Assembly: GCF_015390235.1 (NCBI RefSeq)
Contig: NZ_VUOH01000003.1
Span: 186,001-250,000, forward strand
Reading direction: 5' to 3'
DNA length: 64,000 nucleotides
From: Quadrisphaera sp. INWT6
GTDB lineage: Bacteria > Actinomycetota > Actinomycetes > Actinomycetales > Quadrisphaeraceae
Shown here piece by piece: positions 37,238 through 45,257 of the stretch. A program made the position numbers and the translations under genes. The stretch's first letter is position 1. Every line of letters starts with the position of its first letter. The notes beneath the pieces are model-generated. The model ran no database searches. It saw nothing but the letters and a program-made list of their open reading frames with translations, and was not told where the DNA came from.

Positions 37238-37882
37238 TCAGCGGCGCCAGAGCAGGTGGTGCACCACGCCGCTCGGGCTCGGCACCACCTCGCGGTGGTA
37301 CCGGTCGTCGAGCTCCTCCGGCGCCGTCCACAGCCGGCTGCCGGCGCCGAGCTCGAGCGGGGCGACCGCCACGTGCAGCTCGTCGACGAGCCCGGCGTCG
37401 AGGAAGGCGCGGATGCTGTGCGCTCCCCCGCCGAGCCGCACGTCGAGCCCGCCCGCCGCCGCCCTCGCCTGCTCGGCCACCTCGGCGGGGCTGCCGCCGA
37501 CGAAGTGGAAGGTGGTCTCCCCCAGGGTGAACGACGGCCGCGGGTGGTGGGTCAGCACGAACACGGGGGTGCGGAAGGGGGGCTCGTCTCCCCACCACCC
37601 TGCCACTCGTGGTCGGTCCACGGTCCGCGCTGCGGCCCGAACTTGTTTGCGCCCCATGATCTCGGCGCCGATGCCGTGGGCGTAGCCGCGCACCAGGTGG
37701 TCGTCGAGCCCGCAGGTGCCCTCGCCGCTGCGGGGCCCGGGGAAGCTGGCGGTCGCCATCGCCCACCGCATGAGGTCGCGGGGGTGGGCGTGCCCGAAGG
37801 GCCGCTCCAGGCCCTGCCCCTCTCCGGCCCCGTAGCCGTCGGCGGAGACGGTGAAGTTCTGGACCTTGAGCAGCTGCGCCAC
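37238..37882 (-). CDS. Dihydrofolate-reductase-like (RibD C-terminal) protein with an out-of-frame segment
   Basis: This 214-residue protein belongs to the RibD_C/DHFR-like family of NADPH-dependent reductases: NFTVSADGYGAGEGQ at the start, then GWWGDEPPFRTPVFVLTHHP, GGAHSIRAFLDAGLVDELHV and APLELGAGSRLW. Between IMGR and GWWG the open frame gives residues unlike the family. The shifted frame gives NKFGPQRGPWTDHEWQ, which matches it. An extra base in TTT at 37646-37648 and a lost base near 37598 would cancel out over about 48 bp. So either the protein has an odd internal segment or the sequence has two indel errors. GTG 37882 is the start. Confidence 0.82.
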   Translation of the reverse strand: MAQLLKVQNFTVSADGYGAGEGQGLERPFGHAHPRDLMRWAMATASFPGPRSGEGTCGLDDHLVRGYAHGIGAEIMGRKQVRAAARTVDRPRVAGWWGDEPPFRTPVFVLTHHPRPSFTLGETTFHFVGGSPAEVAEQARAAAGGLDVRLGGGAHSIRAFLDAGLVDELHVAVAPLELGAGSRLWTAPEELDDRYHREVVPSPSGVVHHLLWRR

Positions 37883-37903
37883 CGGTGGAGGGTTCCACGC
37901 CCC

Positions 37904-38382
37904 GGGCGCGCGGGGAAGAGCGACAGCCAGCCCGTCACGCTCAGCAACTCCGTGCCTGGCGCCTCGACGGCCACGACCGGTGGAGGGACCTTCCTCACCG
38001 CTGTGGCGCGCCGCACCGCTCAGGGCGACTACCGGGTGCGCGCCAAGCTGCTGCCCACGGGTGCCGTGTCCCTGAGCACCTCCGCCGTGGTCGGCGGGGT
38101 CGAGACGGCCCTCGGCAGCACGACGGTCAGCGGCCTGGTCGTGGCCCCCGGCCAGCAGCTGAGGGTGCGCCTGCAGGTGACGGGCACGCGCCCACCACGG
38201 TCTCGGCCAGGGTGTGGCTCGCGGGGACCGCTGAACCGACCGCCTGGCAGCTCACCGCCACCGACGCCTCCACCGCCCTCCAGGCGCCGGGCGCGGTGGG
38301 CCTGGTGACCTACCTGTCGGGAAGCGCCACCGCCCCCGTGACGGTGTCGTGGGACGACCTGGCGGTCGTCACCGCCGGCTGA
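37904..38382 (+). pseudogene. 3' fragment of a secreted carbohydrate-binding-like protein, also frameshifted
   Basis: From about 37904 one frame encodes a beta-rich segment (VTLSNSVPGASTATTGGGTF, YRVRAKLLPTGAVSLSTSAV). At about 38187 the frame changes, and the next reads APTTVSARVWLAGTAEPTAW and then VTYLSGSATAPVTVSWDDLA to the stop. Joined, this matches the C-terminal domain of large secreted actinobacterial proteins with PKD or lectin-like modules. No start codon or signal peptide is found: the fragment begins against the start of the divergent reductase gene. It is a remnant left by deletion, with a further one-base loss. Confidence 0.6.
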
Positions 38383-38393
38383 CACCGGGCGCC

Positions 38394-38428
38394 GCAGCGG
38401 CCCCGCCCCTCTCGGGCGGGGCCGCTGC
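38394..38428. terminator. 15-bp perfect hairpin after the gene fragment
   Basis: GC-only stem with arms 38394-38408 and 38414-38428 and a 5-nt loop, 12 bp after the fragment's stop. It should end transcription before the DUF4214 gene. Confidence 0.75.
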
Positions 38429-38434
38429 GGTCCG

Positions 38435-38453
38435 CTGCAAGCGACATGCAAGC
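38435..38453. promoter_or_regulatory. Two direct repeats nTGCAAGC 11 bp apart, candidate SARP-type site
   Basis: CTGCAAGC at 38435 and ATGCAAGC at 38446 are spaced by exactly 11 bp, upstream of the DUF4214 gene start at 38475. The consensus nTGCArrC and the spacing match the triple repeat upstream of the SARP-like regulator gene at 41444. Confidence 0.4.
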
Positions 38454-38474
38454 GGGGTCGGTGACTCTGCGTGC

Positions 38475-39224
38475 ATGACGACACGGCAGAACACGAGCAG
38501 CACGACGAGCACGACCCGACGGGCGGCGGCGCTGGCGGGTGCGGTCCTGGCTGCAGCCGTCGGCCTGGCCACCGCGGCGCCCGCGAGCGCCGCCCCGACC
38601 GACGCGACGGTGGTGGAGGCGTGGCACCGGGACTTCCTGCAGCGGGGCGCCGGTGCCGCCGATCAGGAGCGGTGCACCGGCTTCATCACGACGTTCGGCG
38701 CCGTCGCGGCCGCTGACGACCTGACGAGGACGCGCGAGTACGCCGAGCACCAGGTGGGACAGGTCTACCGGGAGCTCCTGCAGCGCTCCCCGGATCCGGG
38801 AGCGGCGTACTGGGTCGACGGGGTGGCCGAGGGCGGGTTCCCGCTGGAGTGGGTGGTGCAGAACGTGCTGGCCAGCCAGGAGTACGCGGACCTGTGGGCG
38901 GGCGCTCACGGCTCGAGGAAGCCGTCGGTGACGGCGGGCGCGTGGGTCCTCGCGCTGCTGGACCGCAGGGCGACACCCGGCGAGGAGGCCTACTGGGGTG
39001 ACCGGATCACGCAGGTCGGGCGTCTCGGCGCCCTGCGCGACCTCTACTACACGCCCGAGGGCGTGCGCCACCGGATCGACGGCCACTACCGGGAGCTGCT
39101 CGACCGCCCGGCCGACGGCGGCGGCACCTCGTACTGGTACGGCCTGGAGAGCACAGACGACCGCGCCGTCCAGGTGCAGATCGCGGCGTCCCCGGAGTAC
39201 CGCGAGCGCAGCGAGCGGCGCTGA
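38475..39224 (+). CDS. Secreted DUF4214 domain protein
   Basis: This 249-residue protein has a signal peptide (TTRRAAALAGAVLAAAVGLA ending ASAAP) and three DUF4214-like units in the mature part: YRELLQRSPDPGAAYWVDGV, VLALLDRRATPGEEAYWGDR and YRELLDRPADGGGTSYWYGL. DUF4214 units occur in cell-surface and adhesion proteins, but no biochemical activity is established. ATG 38475 starts the signal peptide. Upstream are a terminator and 11-bp-spaced direct repeats. A strong hairpin follows the gene. Confidence 0.88.
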   Translation: MTTRQNTSSTTSTTRRAAALAGAVLAAAVGLATAAPASAAPTDATVVEAWHRDFLQRGAGAADQERCTGFITTFGAVAAADDLTRTREYAEHQVGQVYRELLQRSPDPGAAYWVDGVAEGGFPLEWVVQNVLASQEYADLWAGAHGSRKPSVTAGAWVLALLDRRATPGEEAYWGDRITQVGRLGALRDLYYTPEGVRHRIDGHYRELLDRPADGGGTSYWYGLESTDDRAVQVQIAASPEYRERSERR

Positions 39225-39261
39225 CCACCGCCCGTCACCCACCCCGCCAGCCACCTCACGG

Positions 39262-39294
39262 GCCACCCCCGCCGTCGTCGACGGCGGGGGTGGC
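39262..39294. terminator. Perfect 16-bp inverted repeat between DUF4214 and GNAT genes
   Basis: Arms 39262-39277 and 39279-39294 leave a single central base, so in RNA the innermost pairs would open to form the loop. It terminates the DUF4214 transcript and ends only 14 bp before the GTG of the GNAT gene, which could then be translated from a very short leader. Confidence 0.7.
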
Positions 39295-39308
39295 TAGCGT
39301 CGTCGGCC

Positions 39309-40109
39309 GTGGAGGGGTCGTTCGGCGTCGGGCACCGCACCGACGTCGTGGTGCTGCGGCTGGCCGGCAGCTCGGTGGAGCCCGGCCCCGCGGGGGTCGT
39401 GGTGAGGACGCCGGGCAACCCCGCGTACCGGTGGGGCAACTTCCTGCTGGTCGAGGGCCCGACCGCGCCGCACGACGGCGGGGTGGTCCTCGACGCCTAC
39501 CGGAGCGCCTTCCCCGGCGAGACGACCGTGCGGATCGGGCTGGGCACCACGGCGGGGCGGGTCGTGGTACCTCCCCCGCTGGACCGCCTCGACCTGCAGG
39601 CCGACGTGGCGCTGGTGAGCACCAGCGCGCCGGTCGCTCCCGTCCCGAGCGGTGTGGACGTGCGGGCCGTCGAGGGCGGCGCGGGCTGGGCGGCGGTGCT
39701 GCGCCTGCAGCGCGAGAACGGCGACGTGCACGACGCCGACGGGGTCGACTTCCTCACCCGCCAGGTCGCCTCGCTGCGCGGCGCGGTCGAGCGCGGCGGT
39801 GGCCGGTGGTTCGGGGCGTTCGCCGGGGAGGTGCTGGTGGGGAGCCTGGGGATCTTCACCGCCGGTGGGGGCGGCTCGGACGAGGCCCGCTTCCAGGCGG
39901 TGGACGTCCTGCCGGCGTGGCGCGGCCGCGGCACCGCCTCGGCCCTGCTGGCCGCGGGCGGCCGGTGGGCGCTGGAGGAGGCGGGGGCCCGGCGGCTCGT
40001 CGTCGTCGCCGAGCGGGACTCGGCCGCGCTGCGGCTGTACCGGCGCCTGGGGATGGGCGCGGCCGGCGCCGAGCTGCAGTGGCGCCTCTCCGGCCCCCTG
40101 CCCCTCTGA
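39309..40109 (+). CDS. GNAT-family N-acetyltransferase
   Basis: This 266-residue protein has a GNAT fold in its second half (about 120-262). The acetyl-CoA-binding segment is VLPAWRGRGTASALL, and the terminal strands are RRLVVVAERDSAALRLYRRL followed by GM. The first 110 residues (GVVVRTPGNPAYRWGNFLLV) resemble the N-terminal half of tandem-GNAT proteins. The substrate is unknown. GTG 39309 is used. A perfect hairpin just upstream may act on the previous transcript. Confidence 0.85.
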   Translation: MEGSFGVGHRTDVVVLRLAGSSVEPGPAGVVVRTPGNPAYRWGNFLLVEGPTAPHDGGVVLDAYRSAFPGETTVRIGLGTTAGRVVVPPPLDRLDLQADVALVSTSAPVAPVPSGVDVRAVEGGAGWAAVLRLQRENGDVHDADGVDFLTRQVASLRGAVERGGGRWFGAFAGEVLVGSLGIFTAGGGGSDEARFQAVDVLPAWRGRGTASALLAAGGRWALEEAGARRLVVVAERDSAALRLYRRLGMGAAGAELQWRLSGPLPL

Positions 40110-40118
40110 CCGGGCGGA

Positions 40119-40162
40119 CACCAGCGCAGCGCCCCCCGGTCGCGGGAGGCGCTGCGCTGGTG
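40119..40162. terminator. 15-bp perfect hairpin between convergent GNAT and DUF805 genes
   Basis: Arms 40119-40133 and 40148-40162 with a 14-nt loop, located between the two stop codons, so it can serve both genes. Confidence 0.8.
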
Positions 40163-40172
40163 AGGAGGGGTC

Positions 40173-40580
40173 TCAGGCCCTGCCGCTGACGAGGTCGGCG
40201 ACGCCGCCGTCGACCCGTGCGCGGCGCTGCGCGCCGTCGGGGGAGACCGAGGGGCTGCACAGCAGCACGAGCAGCAACACCGGGCCGACGAGCGGCACCA
40301 GCTGGACCAGGTACCACCAGCCGGAGCGGCCGGTGTCGTGCAGCCGCCGCACGACGACGGCGAGCAGCGGCACGACCGCCGCCGCGACGAGCGCCCAGGT
40401 CAGGGGCATCACGCCGACCATCCCGAGCAGCTGCCCGAAGAGCAGGGTGTCGGCGGTGGCGGTGAGGGCTGCCGAGCCGAGGTAGGCCGCGGCGGACCAC
40501 CCCAGCTCGGAGCGGGTGGCGCGGCCGCTGAAGGCGGCGTACTGGCGCAGGGTCGAGCGGACGGCGTCGGTCGGGGACAT
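40173..40580 (-). CDS. DUF805 family membrane protein
   Basis: This 135-residue membrane protein has three or four helices. It begins with YAAFSGRATRSELGWSAAAY, the usual DUF805 opening (F-x-GR-xxR), and has the conserved RRLHDTGRSGWW before the last helices. The function of the family is not established. It lies 60 bp downstream of the zinc peptidase gene on the same strand and may be co-transcribed with it. Confidence 0.9.
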   Translation of the reverse strand: MSPTDAVRSTLRQYAAFSGRATRSELGWSAAAYLGSAALTATADTLLFGQLLGMVGVMPLTWALVAAAVVPLLAVVVRRLHDTGRSGWWYLVQLVPLVGPVLLLVLLCSPSVSPDGAQRRARVDGGVADLVSGRA

Positions 40581-40640
40581 CTCGGGCCTCCTGTCAGGAA
40601 GGGGTGGGCGGGGGCGAGCCGGGTCGCTGACGAGCCGCTG

Positions 40641-41363
40641 TCAGGGCTGCAGCGAGCCGCTGTAGAGGCACCCGGTGAGACCGGTGTCGATGCCGTGCTG
40701 GAAGGAGCTGGCGCGCTCCTCGGCGCTGCCGTGCGAGGTGGTGTCGGTCCACCCGGTCTCGTCGGCCACGGCCAGCAGGCCGGCGGCCACCTCCTCGTCG
40801 TCGCCCTCCTCCCAGGTGACCAGCCCCTGGTCGGAGGCCTCGGCGAGGGTCGCGCCCGCGATGCAGTCGGCCTGCAGCTCGACCCAGGGGGCCGTGAGCT
40901 CGGGGTGGCGCAGCTGGATGGCGTGACCCCACTCGTGGGCGACCACCAGGTACGTGAACGCGTCACCGATCTGAGCGGTGCCGTCGAGGAGGAGGTCGTC
41001 GCTCACGGCGATCCAGTCCTCGCCCACCGGTTCGGCGCAGTGCAGGGCGTTGGTCGGCGTGAGCGCCTCCTCACCGCCGCACGGGTGGCTGTCGACGCCC
41101 GAGGTGTACATGCCCTGCACGCCGGCCTCTCCGGTGAACACGAGCGGAGCGACGTACTCGTCGCCGAAGTACCCCTGGTGGTTGTCGGCCCAGTACTGGT
41201 CGACCACGGTGATGGCGTCGGTGAGCTCCTGCTCGGGCGTGACGTCGTCGGTCTCGGTCGTGGCCGCCGCGGGCAGCGCACCCGCGAGGACGGCTCCGGC
41301 CGCGGCCACGACGACGGCGGCCGGACGGGTCAGGGAACGGGTGGGACGGGTCGTGCTGGGCAT
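40641..41363 (-). CDS. Secreted neutral zinc metallopeptidase (YpfJ-like)
   Basis: This 240-residue protein has a signal peptide (LTRPAAVVVAAAGAVLAGAL then PAAA) and the zinc motif HEWGH near residue 143, followed by WVELQADCIAGATLAEASDQ, where the Glu is the likely third ligand. SHGSAEERASSFQHGIDTG matches the end of the neutral zinc metallopeptidase family. It should act outside the membrane. ATG 41363 is preceded by GAGGGAGA. It is divergent from the SARP-like regulator, and the 156-bp gap holds 11-bp-spaced repeats that could control both genes. Confidence 0.9.
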   Translation of the reverse strand: MPSTTRPTRSLTRPAAVVVAAAGAVLAGALPAAATTETDDVTPEQELTDAITVVDQYWADNHQGYFGDEYVAPLVFTGEAGVQGMYTSGVDSHPCGGEEALTPTNALHCAEPVGEDWIAVSDDLLLDGTAQIGDAFTYLVVAHEWGHAIQLRHPELTAPWVELQADCIAGATLAEASDQGLVTWEEGDDEEVAAGLLAVADETGWTDTTSHGSAEERASSFQHGIDTGLTGCLYSGSLQP

Positions 41364-41443
41364 CTCGATCTCCCTCGTCGTGGCGCCCCCGGTCGGGGCC
41401 GCGGTCGTCCGCTGGTGACGAGGACGACGGTGGCCGGGCGCGC

Positions 41444-41473
41444 TTGCAGACCGCCTGCAGGCGGGTTGCAGAC
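41444..41473. promoter_or_regulatory. Triple direct repeat with 11-bp period upstream of the SARP-like gene
   Basis: TTGCAGAC at 41444, CTGCAGGC at 41455 and TTGCAGAC at 41466 are exactly 11 bp apart. SARP regulators bind direct repeats with this period. The site is 47-76 bp before the regulator's start and 81-110 bp before the divergent peptidase gene. A 14-bp palindrome CCGCCTGCAGGCGG (41451-41464) overlaps the middle copy. Confidence 0.55.
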
Positions 41474-41519
41474 GACGGGTCCTGGACGGTCGGCGCCAGC
41501 CCCGGGCAGACTCGCCGGC

Positions 41520-44384
41520 GTGCTGGGGGCGGCACCGGGCGACGGCGTCCGGGTCGGGGTCCTGGGACCGCTGCGCCTGCAGGTCGACGGCGAGGACGCG
41601 AACCCCGGCGGCCCGGTGCCCCGCGCCCTGGTGGCGCGCCTGGTGCTGGCGGGTGGCGCGACCGTGACCGACGCCGCCCTGGTCGAGGACCTCTGGGGAG
41701 AGGACCCCCCGCCCAGCGCGGCGACGGCGCTGCAGGCCTACGTGTCGCGGCTGCGCAAGGTGCTGGAGCCGCGGCGCGCCCGCGGTGCGCCCGCCACCGT
41801 GCTGCTGCGCCGGGGTCCCGGGTACGCCCTCGCGCTCGGCGAGGACGCCGTCGACGCGACCCGCTTCGAGCGGCTCGCCGCCCGGGCCCGCCCGCTGGTG
41901 GAGGGCGACCCGCGCGCCGCCGTCGCCCTCCTCGACGAGGCCCTCGCGCTGTGGCGCGGCAGCGCCTACGCCGACGCCGACGGGCGGGAGTTCGTCCGCC
42001 CCGAGGCGCACCGCCTGCACGAGCTGCGGACCACGGCCGTCGAGCACCGCCTGGCCGCGCTCCTCCACGCCGGGGAGCTGGCAGAGGCGGTCACGGGCCT
42101 CGAGGCGCTGGTGGCCGTGCACCCGCTGCGCGAGCGGGCGTGGGAGCTCTGGGCGCTCGCCCTCTACCGCCAGCACCGCCAGGCCGACGCGCTCGCCGTC
42201 CTCGCCCGCCTGCGCGACGTGCTCGCCGAGGAGCTCGGGACCGACCCGGGCCCGGCCGCCGCCGCGCTGCAGGAGGCGGTGCTCGCGCAGGACGCGTCGC
42301 TGCTGGGACGGCCCACGGCCGTCACCGCGGCGGCGCCGGAGGCGCTGCGGCGCACCCACAACCTCCCGGCGCGGCTGTCCAGCCTGGTCGGACGACGCGA
42401 GGAGGTCGCCGACGTCGAGGCCCTGCTCGCCGAGCACCGCCTGGTGACGCTGCTCGGCACCGGCGGCGCGGGCAAGACGCGCCTCGCGCTGGAGCTGGGC
42501 CGGGCGCACCTCGACCGGGGCGCCGACGGCGACGGCCCGTGGCTCGTGGAGCTCGCGGGCGTCCGCGACGCCGCGCTCCTCCCCCAGACGGTCGCGACCG
42601 CGCTCGGGCTGGCGGGAGCCGCCGACCCCGCGTCGCTGGCGGGCGTGGTCGGCGGTCGGCGCCTGCTGCTCGTGCTGGACGACTGCGAGCACCTCGTCGC
42701 CGGGGTCGCCGAGCTGGTGGAGGCGCTGCTCGGCGCCTGCCCCGGGGTGCGGGTGCTGGCCACCAGCCGCGAGCCGCTGGCCGTGGAGGGCGAGGTCGGG
42801 TACGACGTCCCGCCCCTTTCGGTGGGCGCCGACGGCGACGCGGTCGCCCTGTTCCTCGCCCGCGCCGCCGCCTCGGCGCCCCGCTGGCGGCCGCAGGACG
42901 GCGACCTGGCGCACGTCGAGGAGGTCTGCGCCCGCCTCGACGGCCTGCCGCTCGCCCTCGAGCTGGCGGCGGCGCAGCTGCGGGCGCTGTCGCTGCAGCA
43001 GGTGCTCGAGATGCTCGACGACAGGTTCTCCCTGCTGCGCGGCGGCCGGCGCACCACCAGCCGGCACGCCACGATGCTGGCCGCCGTCGAGTGGTCCTTC
43101 GACGTGCTCGACGACGACGAGCGCGCCGTCTTCTGCGACCTGTCCGTCTTCGACGGCGGCTTCACCCTCGCCGCCGCGAGGGAGGTGCTGGGGCGCGACG
43201 ACGTCGTCGTCCTCCTGGCCGACCTGGTGGCGAAGTCGCTGGTCGTCACCGCTCCCGCCTCCGCCGGGCGGCGGCGCTACCGGCTGTTGGAGACGCTGCG
43301 GCAGTTCGGGGCCGCGCGCCAGACCCCCGAGCGCGCCGCCGAGCTGCGCGCGCGCCACGTCGCCTGGGTCGTCGGCCTGGCGGCCCGGGCGGACGCGCTG
43401 CTGCGGGGCCGGGTGTCCCTGGCGGCCACCTCGGAGCTGCACGAGGAGAGCGCCAACATCCGCGCCGCCATCCGCCGCGCGGAGCCCGCCGACGCGCTGC
43501 GCATCGGCGCCGGCTTCTACTGGTTCTGGTACCGCGAGGGCCTGGTCGCGGAGGGTCTGGGCCAGCTGCTGCCGGCGCTGGCCGCCGTCGCCGCCGACCC
43601 CGACGGGCCACCGGGGCACTCCGTGCGGGCACGGGCCGCGCTGGGCGCCACGCTGCTCAGCTACCTCGCGGGCGACCTCGCCGCCGTGGGGACCCACCTG
43701 CAGCTGGCCGGCGCGGAGGCCGCGGCCAGTGACGACCCGGCGGCCCAGGCCCAGGTGCTGTGCACCGTCGCCTACTTCGAGGCGCTCGCGGGGCAGACGG
43801 AGGCGGCCACCGCCCACACCGAGGCCGCCGGCGCCATCATCGCGGCGACCGGCAACCCCACCGCCCGCGCCGAGCTGCTCATGGTGGAGGGCGCCACCCT
43901 GCGCGCTCGGGGCCTGGCCGACGCCGCGGCCGCCCGCCTGGAGCAGGCCGTCAGCGCCGCCGACGCCGTCGGCTACGACTGGGTGGCCATCTCCTCGCGG
44001 TGGAACCAGGCCAAGGTCGAGGTCGACAGGGAGCGCTGGGACGCTGCCCGCGCCGCCGCCCTCGACTCCCTGGAGCGCTGCGCGCGGTCCTCCGAGACGA
44101 CGTCGTGGCTGGTGGCCCTGGCCACGCTCAGCCACATCGCCCACCGCACCGGCGACGACGAGGGGGCGGCCGAGCTCGCCGGTGCCGTCGCCTGGATCGG
44201 AGGCCGCATCGGCTTCTCGCCGTCGATGATGGACCCCGACCTGGAGCGCTACGCCGCCGAGCTGGCCGCGGACCTGCCGCCGGAGGTCTTCGCCGCCGCG
44301 GCCGACCGCGGGCGGTCGGTGTCGCCCTCGCAGCTCACCGAGCGGCTGCTGCGCCCGTCACCCGCAGGGGCGCACCGGCCCTGA
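41520..44384 (+). CDS. SARP-like regulator with BTAD, NB-ARC ATPase and TPR domains (AfsR type)
   Basis: This 954-residue protein has an N-terminal OmpR-type winged helix (about 8-95: VGVLGPLRLQVDGEDANPGG, LVEDLWGEDPPPSAATALQA then YVSRLRK), a bacterial transcriptional activation domain (about 105-255), an NTPase domain with Walker A LLGTGGAGKTRLALE near residue 310 and Walker B LLLVLDDCEHL, and C-terminal TPR-like helices. Such proteins activate secondary-metabolite or secreted-protein genes. No biosynthetic cluster is nearby, so targets may be the divergent peptidase and the DUF4214 gene, which shares its upstream repeat. GTG 41520 is used. A longer open frame upstream lacks codon bias. Confidence 0.92.
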   Translation: MLGAAPGDGVRVGVLGPLRLQVDGEDANPGGPVPRALVARLVLAGGATVTDAALVEDLWGEDPPPSAATALQAYVSRLRKVLEPRRARGAPATVLLRRGPGYALALGEDAVDATRFERLAARARPLVEGDPRAAVALLDEALALWRGSAYADADGREFVRPEAHRLHELRTTAVEHRLAALLHAGELAEAVTGLEALVAVHPLRERAWELWALALYRQHRQADALAVLARLRDVLAEELGTDPGPAAAALQEAVLAQDASLLGRPTAVTAAAPEALRRTHNLPARLSSLVGRREEVADVEALLAEHRLVTLLGTGGAGKTRLALELGRAHLDRGADGDGPWLVELAGVRDAALLPQTVATALGLAGAADPASLAGVVGGRRLLLVLDDCEHLVAGVAELVEALLGACPGVRVLATSREPLAVEGEVGYDVPPLSVGADGDAVALFLARAAASAPRWRPQDGDLAHVEEVCARLDGLPLALELAAAQLRALSLQQVLEMLDDRFSLLRGGRRTTSRHATMLAAVEWSFDVLDDDERAVFCDLSVFDGGFTLAAAREVLGRDDVVVLLADLVAKSLVVTAPASAGRRRYRLLETLRQFGAARQTPERAAELRARHVAWVVGLAARADALLRGRVSLAATSELHEESANIRAAIRRAEPADALRIGAGFYWFWYREGLVAEGLGQLLPALAAVAADPDGPPGHSVRARAALGATLLSYLAGDLAAVGTHLQLAGAEAAASDDPAAQAQVLCTVAYFEALAGQTEAATAHTEAAGAIIAATGNPTARAELLMVEGATLRARGLADAAAARLEQAVSAADAVGYDWVAISSRWNQAKVEVDRERWDAARAAALDSLERCARSSETTSWLVALATLSHIAHRTGDDEGAAELAGAVAWIGGRIGFSPSMMDPDLERYAAELAADLPPEVFAAAADRGRSVSPSQLTERLLRPSPAGAHRP

Positions 44385-44397
44385 CCCACCGGCGCCG

Positions 44398-44946
44398 TCA
44401 GCGCATGAGGTCCGCCAGCTCGGCCCACCACTCCAGGCGGGTCGGGCGCCCGTCGTAGCTGGCGCGCCGGTTGGCGCCCGAGGCGCTGGGGAGCACGAAG
44501 ACGCGGCTGCTCGCCACGGTCCACGGCGCCTCCCCCAGCCCGAGCGGCGGGTGCCCCGCCCCGGCGGCCCACGCCGCCGCAGCGGCCTTGCCGTGGAAGG
44601 CGACCCACGCGGGGGCGGCCTGCTCGACCCGCGCCCGGAAGGCTCCGAGGTCGGCGCCGGTGGCCCGCCCGCGCGGCCGGGCCGGGTCGTGCACCAGGTG
44701 CGCCAGCCCCACGCCGGCCTCCGGGAGCAGGGCGTCCTCCTCCGGCGCGTAGCGGCGGGCGGTGATGCCCGAGGCGTGCAGCAGGTCGTAGAAGCCGTCG
44801 CCGGGGCCGGCGTGGTGGTGGCCGCGACCCGCCGCGCAGGCGGTCACCGCGGGGCTGACGACGACGACCCGCAGGCCCGGGCGCCAGTGGTCCCTCAGCA
44901 CGGGCACCACGCTGGCCGCACCTCGCTCGGGCGGCGCCGGGAGCAC
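44398..44946 (-). CDS. mug: Mismatch-specific (G/U) DNA glycosylase, Mug/TDG family
   Basis: The family removes uracil or thymine from G mismatches in base-excision repair. This 182-residue protein has AGPGDGFYDLLHASGITARR, APEEDALLPEAGVGLAHLV and AFHGKAAAAAW, which match Mug. The N-terminal catalytic segment usually reads like GTAAG or INPG and here is VVVSPAVTACAAGRG, so the catalytic site deviates and activity is uncertain. The SRVFVLPSASGANR motif is normal. The GTG start at 44946 lies inside the end of a phosphotransferase-like fragment on the same strand. It converges on the SARP-like gene. Confidence 0.78.
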   Translation of the reverse strand: MLPAPPERGAASVVPVLRDHWRPGLRVVVVSPAVTACAAGRGHHHAGPGDGFYDLLHASGITARRYAPEEDALLPEAGVGLAHLVHDPARPRGRATGADLGAFRARVEQAAPAWVAFHGKAAAAAWAAGAGHPPLGLGEAPWTVASSRVFVLPSASGANRRASYDGRPTRLEWWAELADLMR

Positions 44947-45230
44947 TCGTCGTCACCGTCGACGAGCGCGACCCGCTGTGCGGTCACCCGGACGCTGCCG
45001 TGGTCGGGGTCGCCGTGGACAACGGTGGTCGGGCGGCCGGCCAGCCGCGTCCGGGCGGCACGGCAGCGCGCCACGGCCTCGGCGGGCACGGCGTCCAGGT
45101 CCACCTCCGCACCGGTCGTGGTGCTCAGCAGGCGCAGCGCGTCGGCGACCCGTCGCCGGTCGGCCCCGGTCGGCGGCGGCTCGAGCAGCTCGCTGCGCGT
45201 GCCCCACGGCGCCAGCTCGTCCCAGCCCAC
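44895..45230 (-). pseudogene. Aminoglycoside-phosphotransferase-like fragment
   Basis: The 111-residue frame contains PTTVVHGDPDHGSVRVTAQR followed by VALVDGDDE, matching the catalytic HGD loop and the metal-binding D of APH/choline-kinase-like proteins (usually HGDLHPGN then VALIDWDEA). Only about a third of such a protein is present. It is cut at both ends: its last 17 codons overlap the mug start in another frame, and upstream it abuts the GH114 stop. It is a remnant. Confidence 0.5.
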
Positions 45231-45257
45231 ACCGCCATCGTGCCCGAGCGGCCGCGC

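Noticed and set aside
38470..38716. Alternative small frames in the DUF4214 gene
   Set aside because: They lack a signal peptide and domain matches, whereas the chosen frame has both.
40641..44144. Long minus-strand frame across the SARP-like regulator
   Set aside because: Only its last 240 codons (the zinc peptidase) are real. The rest is antisense to conserved regulator domains.
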